Assembly (NCBI GenBank): GCA_036496585.1
Contig: DASXLB010000020.1
Coordinates: 39,504 to 103,503, forward strand
Source: Vicinamibacterales bacterium
GTDB lineage: Bacteria; Acidobacteriota; Vicinamibacteria; Vicinamibacterales; 2-12-FULL-66-21
Length of the DNA stretch: 64,000 bases
Direction of reading: 5' to 3'
The notes below the pieces were generated by a model. That model was not told the DNA's origin, searched no databases, and saw only the letters and a list, made by a program, of their open reading frames with translations. Both the position numbers and the translations under genes were made by a program. Of the stretch, positions 32,879 to 40,920 are shown one piece after another (within the stretch, counting starts at the first letter, position 1; every line of letters begins with the position of its first letter).

Positions 32879-34603
32879 TCACGCGCCGCGCGGCGGTCGG
32901 CCCTGCGGGATCGGCGTCGCATCCGCGACGCGGAACGGCGGCGCCTGGTAGCCGGGCGAGCGCAGCGCTTCCGGGATGGCGATGGTGCTGCCGTCGCGGA
33001 TCGAGGTGTAGTGCGGCGACATGATCTCGACGCCCGCCGCGTAGAACGCGTCCTGGATGCGCGAGTGCAGCGCGGCGTAGATATCGGCCATGTCGTTTGG
33101 CACCGCCGTGTAGGCGTTGATCTCGTAGGTGACGTAGAAATCGTTGAGCGCCGTCTGCCAGACGAACGGCCGTGGGTCGGCGAGTACGCCCGGCGTCCCG
33201 AGCGCCGCCTGCGTGAGCAGGTCGTGAATCCGCCGCCACGGCGCATCGTAGCCGATGGTCACGCTGGTGTGGAGGATCAGGCCGTGCGTCTTGGCTTCGC
33301 GCGAGTAGTTCGTCACCGTCGTGCTCAAGGCAATGCTGTTCGGGATCGTCACGTGCTCGTGCTTGATCGTCCGCAGCCGCGTCGCCAGCAGCGACGTTCC
33401 GATCACGTCGCCGACCGCGTCGCCGACTCTCACCCGATCGCCCGGCTTGAACGCGCCGCTGTAGGTCAGCACCAGGCCGGCGATGATGTTCGAGAGCGCT
33501 GAGCTCGACGACAGCGAGACCAGCACGCCGATGAACACCGAGACGCCGGCGAACGCCGGCGAATCCGACGCCGGCAGGTAGGGGAAGGAGACCACCAGGC
33601 CAAAGGCAATCAGCAGGACGCGGGCGATCTTGTTGGTCGGGCTGGCCCATTCCGGCGGGAAGTTGTCGAACGCGACGCGTCCGTCCTCGATCTGCCGGAA
33701 GAAGGCGTTCACCAGGCGGATGCCGACGTGGATCGCCGCCGTGATCACCAGCACGAACAGCAGCTTGGGCAGGTATCCCGTGACGGCGATCATCACCCAG
33801 CGCACCGGCGCAAACGCGTAGCCGACCAGCTTGAACGAGATGACCCGCGTCCAGGGAAAGAGGCCAAGCGTGTAGGTGAGATAGAAATCGAGCGCCAGCA
33901 GGAACAGTCCGAGGCGGACGATCAAGGCCGCGGTCGCGAGGCCCTGCGACAGCCGGTTGGCCGAGAGCATCTCGGACGGGATGACCGCGAGCGTATCGGC
34001 TTTGGAGGCGAGGCGGCTGGCGAGCGCCGCGCGCAGCCGGCCGCTGAGTCGCTGGATCCCCCAGACGACGAGCGCGAAGGCCAGCGTGGCGATGAGGCCG
34101 AACACGCCGGACCTGATCAGCGTCGCCGGAGCATAGCGGAGACGCTCGTTCCGGATCGCCGTCTCGAGGATCCGGGCGTACTGCTGCGCCAGGGAGGTGC
34201 GCGGCGCCCCGATCGACGCTGCGTCGCGCGGCGTCACGAGCATCAGCAGGTGCGACCCGGCCCGAATCTCCGACGACCCTTCGGCTTCGACGACCATGAC
34301 CGAGGGATCGCGAAGCGCGCGATCGTGCACGGCCTCGAGCAGCCGCTGGCCGATGCGGTCGGCCCGGTTCTGCGGCGAGTACGGACCGATCGGGACGGTC
34401 ACCCAGAGGAGCGGCTCCCCTTCCAGCGTCACGGCGGTAGGCTTGAGCTGATCCGACTCCAGATCGGCGACTGCCGTTGTCTCGGCCGCCTGCGTCGCGT
34501 TCTGGGTGGCGGCTGGCGGTGTCCCGTTCTGTGGCTCTGCCGACGTCGTCGCGGACATGGCCATCAGGATGACGGCGAGTGCGAGAACGCCTCGGAAAGA
34601 CAT
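32879..34603 (-). CDS. Mechanosensitive channel, MscS family (large, with periplasmic domain)
   Basis: The 574-residue protein has a signal peptide (GVLALAVILMAMSATTSA), a periplasmic region of about 130 residues, about five TM helices, and then the MscS core: pore helix with FAGVSVFIGVLVSLSSSSALSN (quoted in part) and an IIAGLVLTYSGAFKPGDRV loop, the beta domain VGDVIGTSLLATRLRTIKHEHVTIPN and the alpha/beta domain after it. The pore helix of E. coli MscS is Ala/Gly-rich; here a Ser-rich stretch (SLSSSSALS) replaces part of it, which could change conductance or selectivity. ATG 34603 is chosen because the longer frame starts with an unlikely charged N-terminus before the signal. It is upstream of the amylase-family gene. 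Confidence 0.9.
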   Translation of the reverse strand: MSFRGVLALAVILMAMSATTSAEPQNGTPPAATQNATQAAETTAVADLESDQLKPTAVTLEGEPLLWVTVPIGPYSPQNRADRIGQRLLEAVHDRALRDPSVMVVEAEGSSEIRAGSHLLMLVTPRDAASIGAPRTSLAQQYARILETAIRNERLRYAPATLIRSGVFGLIATLAFALVVWGIQRLSGRLRAALASRLASKADTLAVIPSEMLSANRLSQGLATAALIVRLGLFLLALDFYLTYTLGLFPWTRVISFKLVGYAFAPVRWVMIAVTGYLPKLLFVLVITAAIHVGIRLVNAFFRQIEDGRVAFDNFPPEWASPTNKIARVLLIAFGLVVSFPYLPASDSPAFAGVSVFIGVLVSLSSSSALSNIIAGLVLTYSGAFKPGDRVRVGDAVGDVIGTSLLATRLRTIKHEHVTIPNSIALSTTVTNYSREAKTHGLILHTSVTIGYDAPWRRIHDLLTQAALGTPGVLADPRPFVWQTALNDFYVTYEINAYTAVPNDMADIYAALHSRIQDAFYAAGVEIMSPHYTSIRDGSTIAIPEALRSPGYQAPPFRVADATPIPQGRPPRGA

Positions 34604-34797
34604 TGCCTCAGGCCTGTGCCAGCGCGTCACCACCTGTTCCCTCCGCCATTCGGCCGGCATGGAATCCACCAGTTGGCCGGACTCGGATCCACCGGCGGGT
34701 GCGACTCCGCTGCCGTCACGTCTCCAGGCGAACGCCTTTCGCAGTCTAACTACCTGGTCCCTTGAAGCTGCGTGTTGATTCTCGGATCGCTCTCATT

Positions 34798-37287
34798 TCA
34801 GCGCCGCCGGCCGCCGCCGCGCGACGCACCTCCGCTCCGCGACGCGCCGGCGCTGCCGCGATAGCTGCCGGTACCGCTGGTCCCGCTGCCGCTGCGGTAG
34901 TTGCCATAGTCGGTGGTGCGGCTCGTCCCTTCGGTGCGGGCCCGCGAATCGCGATTCAACTGATCCATCGTGCCGCGGTCGACCGACGAGGTGCCGGTGG
35001 TCGGCCGGTCGGTTCCGGTGCGGCTCGACGAGGACGTCGGCCGATCGCCCGACGGCTGGTTCGGCGTGTTGTTCCAACCGCCGTTGTCGTACTTCTGCCA
35101 GGTGCCGTTGTCTTTGCGGTAGACGTTGCCGTCCTTGCCCGCGTAGACGTTGCCGCCCGAGCCGGCGGCCACGCGGCCGCCGTTGTCCCCCTTGCTGACC
35201 ACGCCGTTGCCTTCACTCGACTGAATCGTGCGGGTCGTGTTGCCGGTTCGGTTGTTGGTGTAGCGGTTCGTCTTGGCCCAGTCGTCGCCGCGCTGTACGG
35301 AGGTCGATCCCCAGCTGCCGTAGACGTTCGATCCCTGGCGCGTCTGCGCGTAGGTGCCGGTACGAGGGTTGTACGCCTGCGCCACGCCGCGCGCGCCGTA
35401 TGGACCGTAGGCCGCTGCGCCGCGGGCGTAGGTGCCGGTACGCGGGTTGTAGCGCGCGCCGACGCCGGCACCGCCGTACGGACCATACACAGCTGCGCTC
35501 CGGCCGTAGGCGCCGGTGCGCGGGTTGTACCACGCCGAATACCCGTAGGTGGAGAAGCCGCCGTAGTAGTACGGATAGCCGCCGTAGAAGCCGTAGTAGG
35601 GCGGATAGTAGTAGCCGGTGCCCCACACCATGCAACCCCACGCCACCATCATGCCGGTATAGCCGGCGGCGGCCGCGAACGTCACCCACTCGTCGTTATT
35701 GTCTTCGACGGTGACGTAGGTGACGTGATTCGCCGACGAGCTCGCCGGAATCTTGTAGATCTCCTGCGGCACCGTCGAAGCGACGGTCCACGGGCCGCTC
35801 GCCGACGTCGCGCTCTCGAACCACACGCCCTGGTAGCACATGTAGTACTTGCCGCCAATCAGGAACACGTCCTTGTCGGTGTTGACGGCGCGCTGGACCG
35901 TGGTCTGTTCGATTGGCTTGAAGTCGGGCTGGCCGCCCTGGAACGCGACGTCCGGCGCCTTCACATCCTTCTTGTTGACCCGCGCCGTCTGAGGAATCTG
36001 CGACACGAGGATCGCTTCGTTGGCCTCATCGGTGCCGGGCACCGAGGCGAGCACCCGCGAGCGCGGATGCTCGAGCGGAATCTTCTTGAAGTCGGGCGGC
36101 AGGTTGGGGGTCGCGAACGTCCACGGACCGGTGAAGTCGGGCGCCGAGAACCAGCGGCCGGTCACCAGGTAGTAGATCGTCCCCGTTTTGCCCGCGCGGA
36201 ACACATCGCTGTCGGTGTTGCTCACCCACAGGAGGCTGGTGCCCTGGACCGGGTCGTACTTCGGTTCGCCGCTAAGGAGGAGCAGCTCACCGGGTTTCAT
36301 CGTGACGAGGACTTTCGGCACGGCGTTCGCCGCCACCGTCTTGCCTGGGAGCGCCGCCTTCACGTCCTTCCAGTTCTCGTCGGCGGGAAGTTTCGAGAAG
36401 CTCCCCGGGAGTTTGCCGGCCGGAGTCCACGGGCCCTTCAGGTCGGTCGCTTTCAGCCAGCCGCCCTCGTTGAGCAGGTAGTAGACCTTGCTCGGCGCGT
36501 GCTGGAACAGATCCCAGTTCGTGTTGACCGCGAAGGTGAGGTCGTTCTCCTTGATCGGGCTCATGATCGGGTCGCCGTCGAGGTTGACGATCACCGCCGG
36601 CGTCTTGCTGAAGAAGATCGGCGGCGGATCCGCCTTCACCCCTTCGACGTTCTTCGGAATGATCGTGCTCTTGTCGATGTTGGCGAGCACGCGATCCAGC
36701 GCGATGACGCGCTCGTCGTCCGGCAGTCCCTTGTCGATCTCCTCGGTGATCTGGCGGACCTTGTCCTTGGCGAGGCTGCCGAAGTTCGCCTCGGTGATGT
36801 TGAGATTGACGAACTTGACGAGCCGATCGCTGACCGCGACCTTGGTGTCGGCTTCGAGCTTCACCGTGCCGAGCGCGGGCTTCTCGCTGGCCGTGGTGCG
36901 ATAGGAGACCGCGCTGAAGGCGACCACATGCGCCTGCTTCTCCCACGACGAGATCTGCGGCTGGTACATGAGCATGCTGGCGCCGCCCGGCATGGCGACC
37001 GCGCGCGGCCAGCCGCCGTCGACTGGTGCAGCCGGCGCCGCGGCGGGCTTGGCACCGGCTGCGGCGGGTGCGGCCGTCGACTTGCCTGCCTGTGTGGTCG
37101 TCGCCGGCTTCGCGCTCGTCGCGGCTGGCGTCGTGGACGGCTTTGCGGCAGGCGTCTGGCCGGCCGGCGCTGCGGGCTTCGCGGCCGGTGCCTGCGCCGC
37201 CTGGAGAAGCGGCATCGCAGGATTGAGAATCAGCGTCAGGACGGCAAACGTGGCGGCGGCCGGCTGCCGGCGGTGAACATGTGTCAT
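34798..37287 (-). CDS. Large secreted repeat-rich protein, surface-associated
   Basis: The 829-residue protein has a signal peptide (AAATFAVLTLILNPAMPLLQAAQA) and a 60-residue Ala/Pro/Lys/Thr stalk. A folded region of about 450 residues follows with several repeats of a YYLLNEGGWLKA-type strand pair ending PWTxA (GRWFSAPDFTGPWTFA, GVWFESATSASGPWTVA). Then comes a Gly/Tyr-rich hydrophobic patch (YYYPPYYGFYGGYPYYYGGF), three exact 26-residue repeats, and a tail rich in Thr, Ser, Gly, Asn and Arg ending GGASRGGGRRR. I do not recognise a catalytic domain; the WF..GPW blocks recall carbohydrate-binding modules. The upstream 5' region holds an inverted repeat. Its role is unknown, possibly surface or biofilm. 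Confidence 0.7.
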   Translation of the reverse strand: MTHVHRRQPAAATFAVLTLILNPAMPLLQAAQAPAAKPAAPAGQTPAAKPSTTPAATSAKPATTTQAGKSTAAPAAAGAKPAAAPAAPVDGGWPRAVAMPGGASMLMYQPQISSWEKQAHVVAFSAVSYRTTASEKPALGTVKLEADTKVAVSDRLVKFVNLNITEANFGSLAKDKVRQITEEIDKGLPDDERVIALDRVLANIDKSTIIPKNVEGVKADPPPIFFSKTPAVIVNLDGDPIMSPIKENDLTFAVNTNWDLFQHAPSKVYYLLNEGGWLKATDLKGPWTPAGKLPGSFSKLPADENWKDVKAALPGKTVAANAVPKVLVTMKPGELLLLSGEPKYDPVQGTSLLWVSNTDSDVFRAGKTGTIYYLVTGRWFSAPDFTGPWTFATPNLPPDFKKIPLEHPRSRVLASVPGTDEANEAILVSQIPQTARVNKKDVKAPDVAFQGGQPDFKPIEQTTVQRAVNTDKDVFLIGGKYYMCYQGVWFESATSASGPWTVASTVPQEIYKIPASSSANHVTYVTVEDNNDEWVTFAAAAGYTGMMVAWGCMVWGTGYYYPPYYGFYGGYPYYYGGFSTYGYSAWYNPRTGAYGRSAAVYGPYGGAGVGARYNPRTGTYARGAAAYGPYGARGVAQAYNPRTGTYAQTRQGSNVYGSWGSTSVQRGDDWAKTNRYTNNRTGNTTRTIQSSEGNGVVSKGDNGGRVAAGSGGNVYAGKDGNVYRKDNGTWQKYDNGGWNNTPNQPSGDRPTSSSSRTGTDRPTTGTSSVDRGTMDQLNRDSRARTEGTSRTTDYGNYRSGSGTSGTGSYRGSAGASRSGGASRGGGRRR
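35350..35530 (-). repeat. Three exact-period 78-bp repeats inside the secreted protein gene
   Basis: The plus-strand word GTAGGYGCCGGTRCGMGGGTTGTA begins at 35350, 35428 and 35506, an exact 78-nt period. In the protein this gives three copies of YNPRTGxY set 26 residues apart with YGPY-A/G-rich linkers. Confidence 0.85.
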
Positions 37288-37330
37288 GGGGACAGACCCT
37301 TCCTGTATGCGGCAGAGCAGCGACCGTGCC

Positions 37331-37363
37331 GGCCGGCGCCCCGACGGAGAGGATCCGCCGGCC
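37331..37363. repeat. Inverted repeat in the 5' region of the secreted protein gene
   Basis: GGCCGGCG (37331-37338) and CGCCGGCC (37356-37363) form a perfect 8-bp stem with a 17-nt loop, 44 nt before the minus-strand start at 37287. It would fold in the mRNA leader and could affect translation or ending. Confidence 0.4.
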
Positions 37364-37401
37364 CCGCGGAACCGGCCTGATCTGACCGATCTCCCATCAG
37401 G

Positions 37402-37417
37402 CGCCGTGTCAGCATAG
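37402..37417 (+). promoter_or_regulatory. Weaker Box A match in a divergent intergenic region
   Basis: CGCCGTGTCAGCATAG has 10 of the 11 fixed Box A bases, but no TAnnnT hexamer lies 20-21 nt downstream, and the next plus-strand gene starts 182 nt away. The 312-nt gap (37288-37599) otherwise holds the inverted repeat at 37331 and no gene. Confidence 0.25.
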
Positions 37418-37599
37418 ATCAGGACCCTCCGTGGAGCCGGAGGCGCTCCGGAATACCGGGTGGCCTGCTGCCGCGATCCCTGCCTGTTTCCGCCCAATTT
37501 CCCCACCCGGCGCGCGGCGCGGGCGTTGCACAGCCAATCAGATTCTGGAGTCGCCAGTATCGCAGCGCTCTTGACCCTTCCCCGCCCGAAAGGAACCGT

Positions 37600-38157
37600 A
37601 TGCAGATGAGACGAGTTTTCGCCGGATTGGCCGTGACGCTCTTCATGGCCACCGCCGCGATGGCCCAGGACGTGACCTACGACTTCGCCAAGGACGCGAA
37701 CTTCTCGGCGTTCAAAACGTACGCCATGAAAGAGGGCACGCCGGTCGGCCAGCAGCTGATCGACGATCGCATCGTCGCGGCGATCGACGACGCCATGAAG
37801 GCGAAGGGATTCACCAAGGCGACGAGCAATCCCGACGTCTTCGTCGTCTACCATGTCGCGTTCGACAAGCAGAAGGACATCTCGACCTTCAGCTCCGGCT
37901 ACGGCGGCGGCTATGGGGCGTACGGCTGGGGATGGGGCGGCGGCTGGGCAGGCGGCACGACCACCACGCAGGTGCGCGACATCCTGAACGGCACGATGGT
38001 CATCGACATGGCCGACGCCAAGAAGAACCAGATCGTCTGGCGCGGCATGGGCACGAAGGAAGTCGACACCAAGGCCAAGCCCGAGAAGCGTGACAAGAGC
38101 ATCAAGAAGGCCGTCGACAAGATCTTCAAGAACTATCCGCCGAAGCAGAAGGGCTGA
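37600..38157 (+). CDS. DUF4136 exported protein
   Basis: The 185-residue protein has a signal peptide (GLAVTLFMATAAMAQD) and the DUF4136 pattern: VTYDFAKDANFSAFKTYA at the start, AIDDAMKAKGFTKA, NPDVFVVYHVAFD, VIDMADAKKNQIVWRGMG and a terminal KKAVDKIFKNYPP. A Gly/Tyr/Trp-rich insert (GYGGGYGAYGWGWGGGWAGG) lies before the last strand pair. The Cys of a lipoprotein is missing, so it is soluble in the periplasm. DUF4136 proteins are common in Acidobacteria and Bacteroidota, function unknown. The next gene begins at its stop (TGATATG). A second DUF4136 gene lies at 49397. Confidence 0.88.
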   Translation: MQMRRVFAGLAVTLFMATAAMAQDVTYDFAKDANFSAFKTYAMKEGTPVGQQLIDDRIVAAIDDAMKAKGFTKATSNPDVFVVYHVAFDKQKDISTFSSGYGGGYGAYGWGWGGGWAGGTTTTQVRDILNGTMVIDMADAKKNQIVWRGMGTKEVDTKAKPEKRDKSIKKAVDKIFKNYPPKQKG

Positions 38158-38158
38158 T

Positions 38159-38674
38159 ATGCCGCGCCATCTTTCCACGTTCGTACTCGTGGCGGTGACC
38201 TGCCTGCCGGCCGTGTCGGCGGCGCAGGCCGCGCCGCCCGGATTGGCGTCTGCCGCGCAGAACAAGACGCTGAACCTGATCGCCTACGCCGAGCTGCTGC
38301 GATCGGATCTCCGCGCCGAGAAGGTGGCGATCATCACCGAGATGATGGAGTTCACCGAGGCCGAAGACAAGGCGTTCTGGCCGATTTACCGCGAGTACGA
38401 CGCGGAGATGGCCAAGCTCGGCGACGAGCGCGTGGCGCTCATCGCCGACTACGCGAAGAACGCCGATCAGCTGACCGACGACGCGGCCGACAAGCTGGCC
38501 CGCAAGGCGCTCGATCTCGAAGACCGGCGTCAGGCGGTCAAGTCGAAGTACTACGACCGCGTCGCCGCCGTCCTGAAGGGGCGCGCCGCGCTCCGGTTCC
38601 TCCAGGTCGAGCACCAGCTCCTCCTGCTCACCGACCTGCAGATCGCGGCGGCGCTGCCGATCGCGTCGAAATGA
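38159..38674 (+). CDS. Exported alpha-helical protein, CpxP/Spy-like layout
   Basis: The 171-residue protein has a signal peptide (LSTFVLVAVTCLPAVSAAQA) followed by an all-helical body with EDKAFWPIYREYDAEM, then ADKLARKALDLEDRR, AVLKGRAALRFLQVEHQL and a final helix DLQIAAALP. This order (helical hairpins with a FLQxE/LxxxQ block) recalls Spy/CpxP periplasmic chaperone-like proteins, but the LTxxQ motifs are not clear, so I leave the function open. ATG 38159 follows the DUF4136 stop directly, so the pair is co-translated. It is followed after 10 nt by another small exported protein gene. Confidence 0.6.
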   Translation: MPRHLSTFVLVAVTCLPAVSAAQAAPPGLASAAQNKTLNLIAYAELLRSDLRAEKVAIITEMMEFTEAEDKAFWPIYREYDAEMAKLGDERVALIADYAKNADQLTDDAADKLARKALDLEDRRQAVKSKYYDRVAAVLKGRAALRFLQVEHQLLLLTDLQIAAALPIASK

Positions 38675-38684
38675 AGGAGAGGGG

Positions 38685-39476
38685 ATGACTCGACGCGCAC
38701 TCTCGACGACGGCGCTATTCCTGCTCGCGGCCGGTGCGACGCTGTCGGCCGATCGGGTCCGGCTGCGCTCCGGAAAGATTGTCGAAGGGATGTTCATCGG
38801 CGCCGACAGCAAGTCGGTGCGCGTGCTGCTCGACGACGGCCGCGTCACCGAGGTGCCGATCGAGCAGACCCTGGCGGTCGAATTCTCGGCGCGCAAGCCG
38901 GCGCCGCCGCCGGCCGCCGCCCCAGCCCCCGCGGCAGCCGGACGAGCCTCGCGTCCGGCGCCGGCGCCGCGCGTCGTCGTGCCGGAGGGCACGCGCATCA
39001 ACGTGAGGCTCACGCAGGCGATCGACGTCGACATCTCCTATGCCGGCCAGACCTTCAAGGCCGTGGTCGATGACCCGGTGTCGATCGGCGGCGCCATCGC
39101 GATTCCGCGCGGCGCCAGCGCCACCGTGCAGGCCGTGGGTGTGACGCAATCAGGGTCGATGAAGGGCAGCGACAAGATCTCCCTGAAGCTGCACTCGATC
39201 ACCTTTGGCGGCAACGTCTACGACGTGTCGAGCGGCTATGTCGAAACCAAGGGCAAGGGTGAAGGCAAGAAGACCGCGCGCAAGGTCGGCGGCGGCGCCG
39301 GTCTTGGCGGCATCATTGGCGGCATCGCCGGCGGTGGTGAAGGCGCGGCAATTGGCGCCCTGGTCGGCGGCGTCGCCGGCGCGGCGGTCGCGGCCGGCGG
39401 CGAAGAGCACCTCAAGCTCGACGCCGAAACCCGCCTGCAGTTCCCGCTCGCCTCGGCCCTCGCTATCCGTCCCTGA
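38685..39476 (+). CDS. Exported protein with SH3-like start and glycine-zipper end
   Basis: The 263-residue protein has a signal peptide (TTALFLLAAGATLSA), a small SH3-like segment VRLRSGKIVEGMFIGADSKS similar to the repeats in the DUF481 protein at 9504, a Pro/Ala stalk, and a TrbI/DotG-like beta region (GTRINVRLTQAIDVDISYAG, IPRGASATVQAVGV). Near the C-terminus is a glycine zipper (GGAGLGGIIGGIAGGGEGAA, then IGALVGGVAGAAVAAGG), which can pack into membranes. ATG 38685 is preceded by AAGGAGAGGGG. It closes the three-gene unit starting at 37600. I do not know its function. Confidence 0.65.
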   Translation: MTRRALSTTALFLLAAGATLSADRVRLRSGKIVEGMFIGADSKSVRVLLDDGRVTEVPIEQTLAVEFSARKPAPPPAAAPAPAAAGRASRPAPAPRVVVPEGTRINVRLTQAIDVDISYAGQTFKAVVDDPVSIGGAIAIPRGASATVQAVGVTQSGSMKGSDKISLKLHSITFGGNVYDVSSGYVETKGKGEGKKTARKVGGGAGLGGIIGGIAGGGEGAAIGALVGGVAGAAVAAGGEEHLKLDAETRLQFPLASALAIRP

Positions 39477-39525
39477 CCTCTGGGCGGTCGCCAACCCCGC
39501 AAGTGGGGCGACCGGCGGTCGCGAT

Positions 39526-40920
39526 CTACGGCGTCCAGCCGCCGCCCAGGGCTCGGTAGAGATCGGCGACGGCGCGAAGCTCGGCGCCGCGCGTCTCGGC
39601 CAGCAGCAACTGCTGCTGGAACAGGTTCTGATCCGCGATCAGGATCTCGATGTAGGACGCCAGCCCGGACTGATAGCGCGATCGCGACAGGTCGGCGGCA
39701 TCCGCCAGCGCGGCGATGCCTTCTTCCTGCTGGACGCGGATTTCGCGCAGCTTCTGGATCTCGATCAGCGCATCGGCCACCTCGCGGTAAGCCGTCAGCG
39801 CCGCCTTCTGGTACGACGCCAGCGCCTGCTGATACTGTGCCTGCGCCGCTTCGTAATTGTGCTTGTTGCGGCCGGCGTTGTAGACCGGCTGCAGCAGGCT
39901 GAATCCCGCCGACCAGACGATCGATCCGCCGCTCAGGAGCGTGGTGAAGTCGCCGCTCAGTCCGCCGAAGAAGCCGGTCAGGCTGATCGACGGGAAGAAG
40001 AGCGCCTTGGCCGCGCCGATGTCGGCGTTGGCCGCGACCAGGAGCTCCTCGGCGGCGACCACGTCGGGCCGGCGTTCGAGCAGCGCCGCCGGCAACCCCG
40101 CCGGCACCGTCGGCGGCGTCTGCTGTTCGGCGAGCGTGCGGCCGCGGGCGATCGACGCCGGTGGCTTGCCGAGCAACACGCTCAGCGCGTTCTCGGTCAG
40201 CGCGATGTCCCGCTCGATCTGGGGAATCGCCGCGGCCGTCACGGAGCGGTTGGCCTGCACCTGATCCAGTTCGAGGCGGTTGGAGACGCCGCCCTGCAGG
40301 CGGTTCCGGAAATAGACGATGGTGTCGTCGTTGATGCCGAGCGTGCGCCGGGCGATCTCGAGCTGCAGATCGAGCTCGCGCAGCCGGAAATACGCCGACG
40401 CCACGTCGCCGACCAGGGACACGACGACGGCGCGCCGCCCCTGTTCGGTCGAGAGGAACACCGCCGTCGCCGCCTCGTTCTGTCGCCGCAGCCGGCCGAA
40501 CAGATCGGCGTCCCAGGCGGTCTGCACCCCGACGTTCCAGTTGTTGAAGGTGCGGTCCTCTCCTTCGTTGGCCTGCGGCGGCTGCGCGTTGCGGGAGCCC
40601 TGGCTGGCCGCGAACCCGAAGCCGGCGTCGACGGTGGGGAAGCGGAACGAGCGCGCGATGCCGGCGCGGGCCCGCGCCTCCTCGACGCGGGCCGCCGCCA
40701 CACGCAGGTCGAGGTTATTGGTCAGCGCCTCGTGGATCAGATCCTGGAGCACGGTGTCGGAGAACACCGACATCCACGGCGCGTCGGCGAGCGACGCCGC
40801 CTGCGCGGCTCCGTCGAAGCGGTACTGCGCCGGCGACACCATGACCGGGCGCTTGTAGTCGGGACCGACCGTGCAGCCGGCCAGCAGCAGCGCCAGTGAG
40901 AGACACGCGGCAGCCCTCAA
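39526..40920 (-). CDS. Outer-membrane efflux lipoprotein (NodT/OprM type)
   Basis: The 464-residue protein is the TolC-like channel of the RND pump encoded just upstream. It has a lipoprotein signal (LALLLAGCTVGPDYKRP, Cys16), the GPDYKRPxM start of the NodT family, and two long coiled-coil repeats (AAARVEEARARAGIARS near 80-96; QAQYQQALASYQKAALTAYREV near 360). Its ATG overlaps the stop of the RND pump by 4 nt (ATGA), so the two are co-translated. Length is normal. Confidence 0.94.
   Translation of the reverse strand: MRAAACLSLALLLAGCTVGPDYKRPVMVSPAQYRFDGAAQAASLADAPWMSVFSDTVLQDLIHEALTNNLDLRVAAARVEEARARAGIARSFRFPTVDAGFGFAASQGSRNAQPPQANEGEDRTFNNWNVGVQTAWDADLFGRLRRQNEAATAVFLSTEQGRRAVVVSLVGDVASAYFRLRELDLQLEIARRTLGINDDTIVYFRNRLQGGVSNRLELDQVQANRSVTAAAIPQIERDIALTENALSVLLGKPPASIARGRTLAEQQTPPTVPAGLPAALLERRPDVVAAEELLVAANADIGAAKALFFPSISLTGFFGGLSGDFTTLLSGGSIVWSAGFSLLQPVYNAGRNKHNYEAAQAQYQQALASYQKAALTAYREVADALIEIQKLREIRVQQEEGIAALADAADLSRSRYQSGLASYIEILIADQNLFQQQLLLAETRGAELRAVADLYRALGGGWTP

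Noticed and set aside
34762-37380. 872-codon open frame on the plus strand opposite the repeat-rich secreted protein
   Set aside because: Mirror frame of the minus gene; translation is Arg/Val/Ala-rich without signal or domain.
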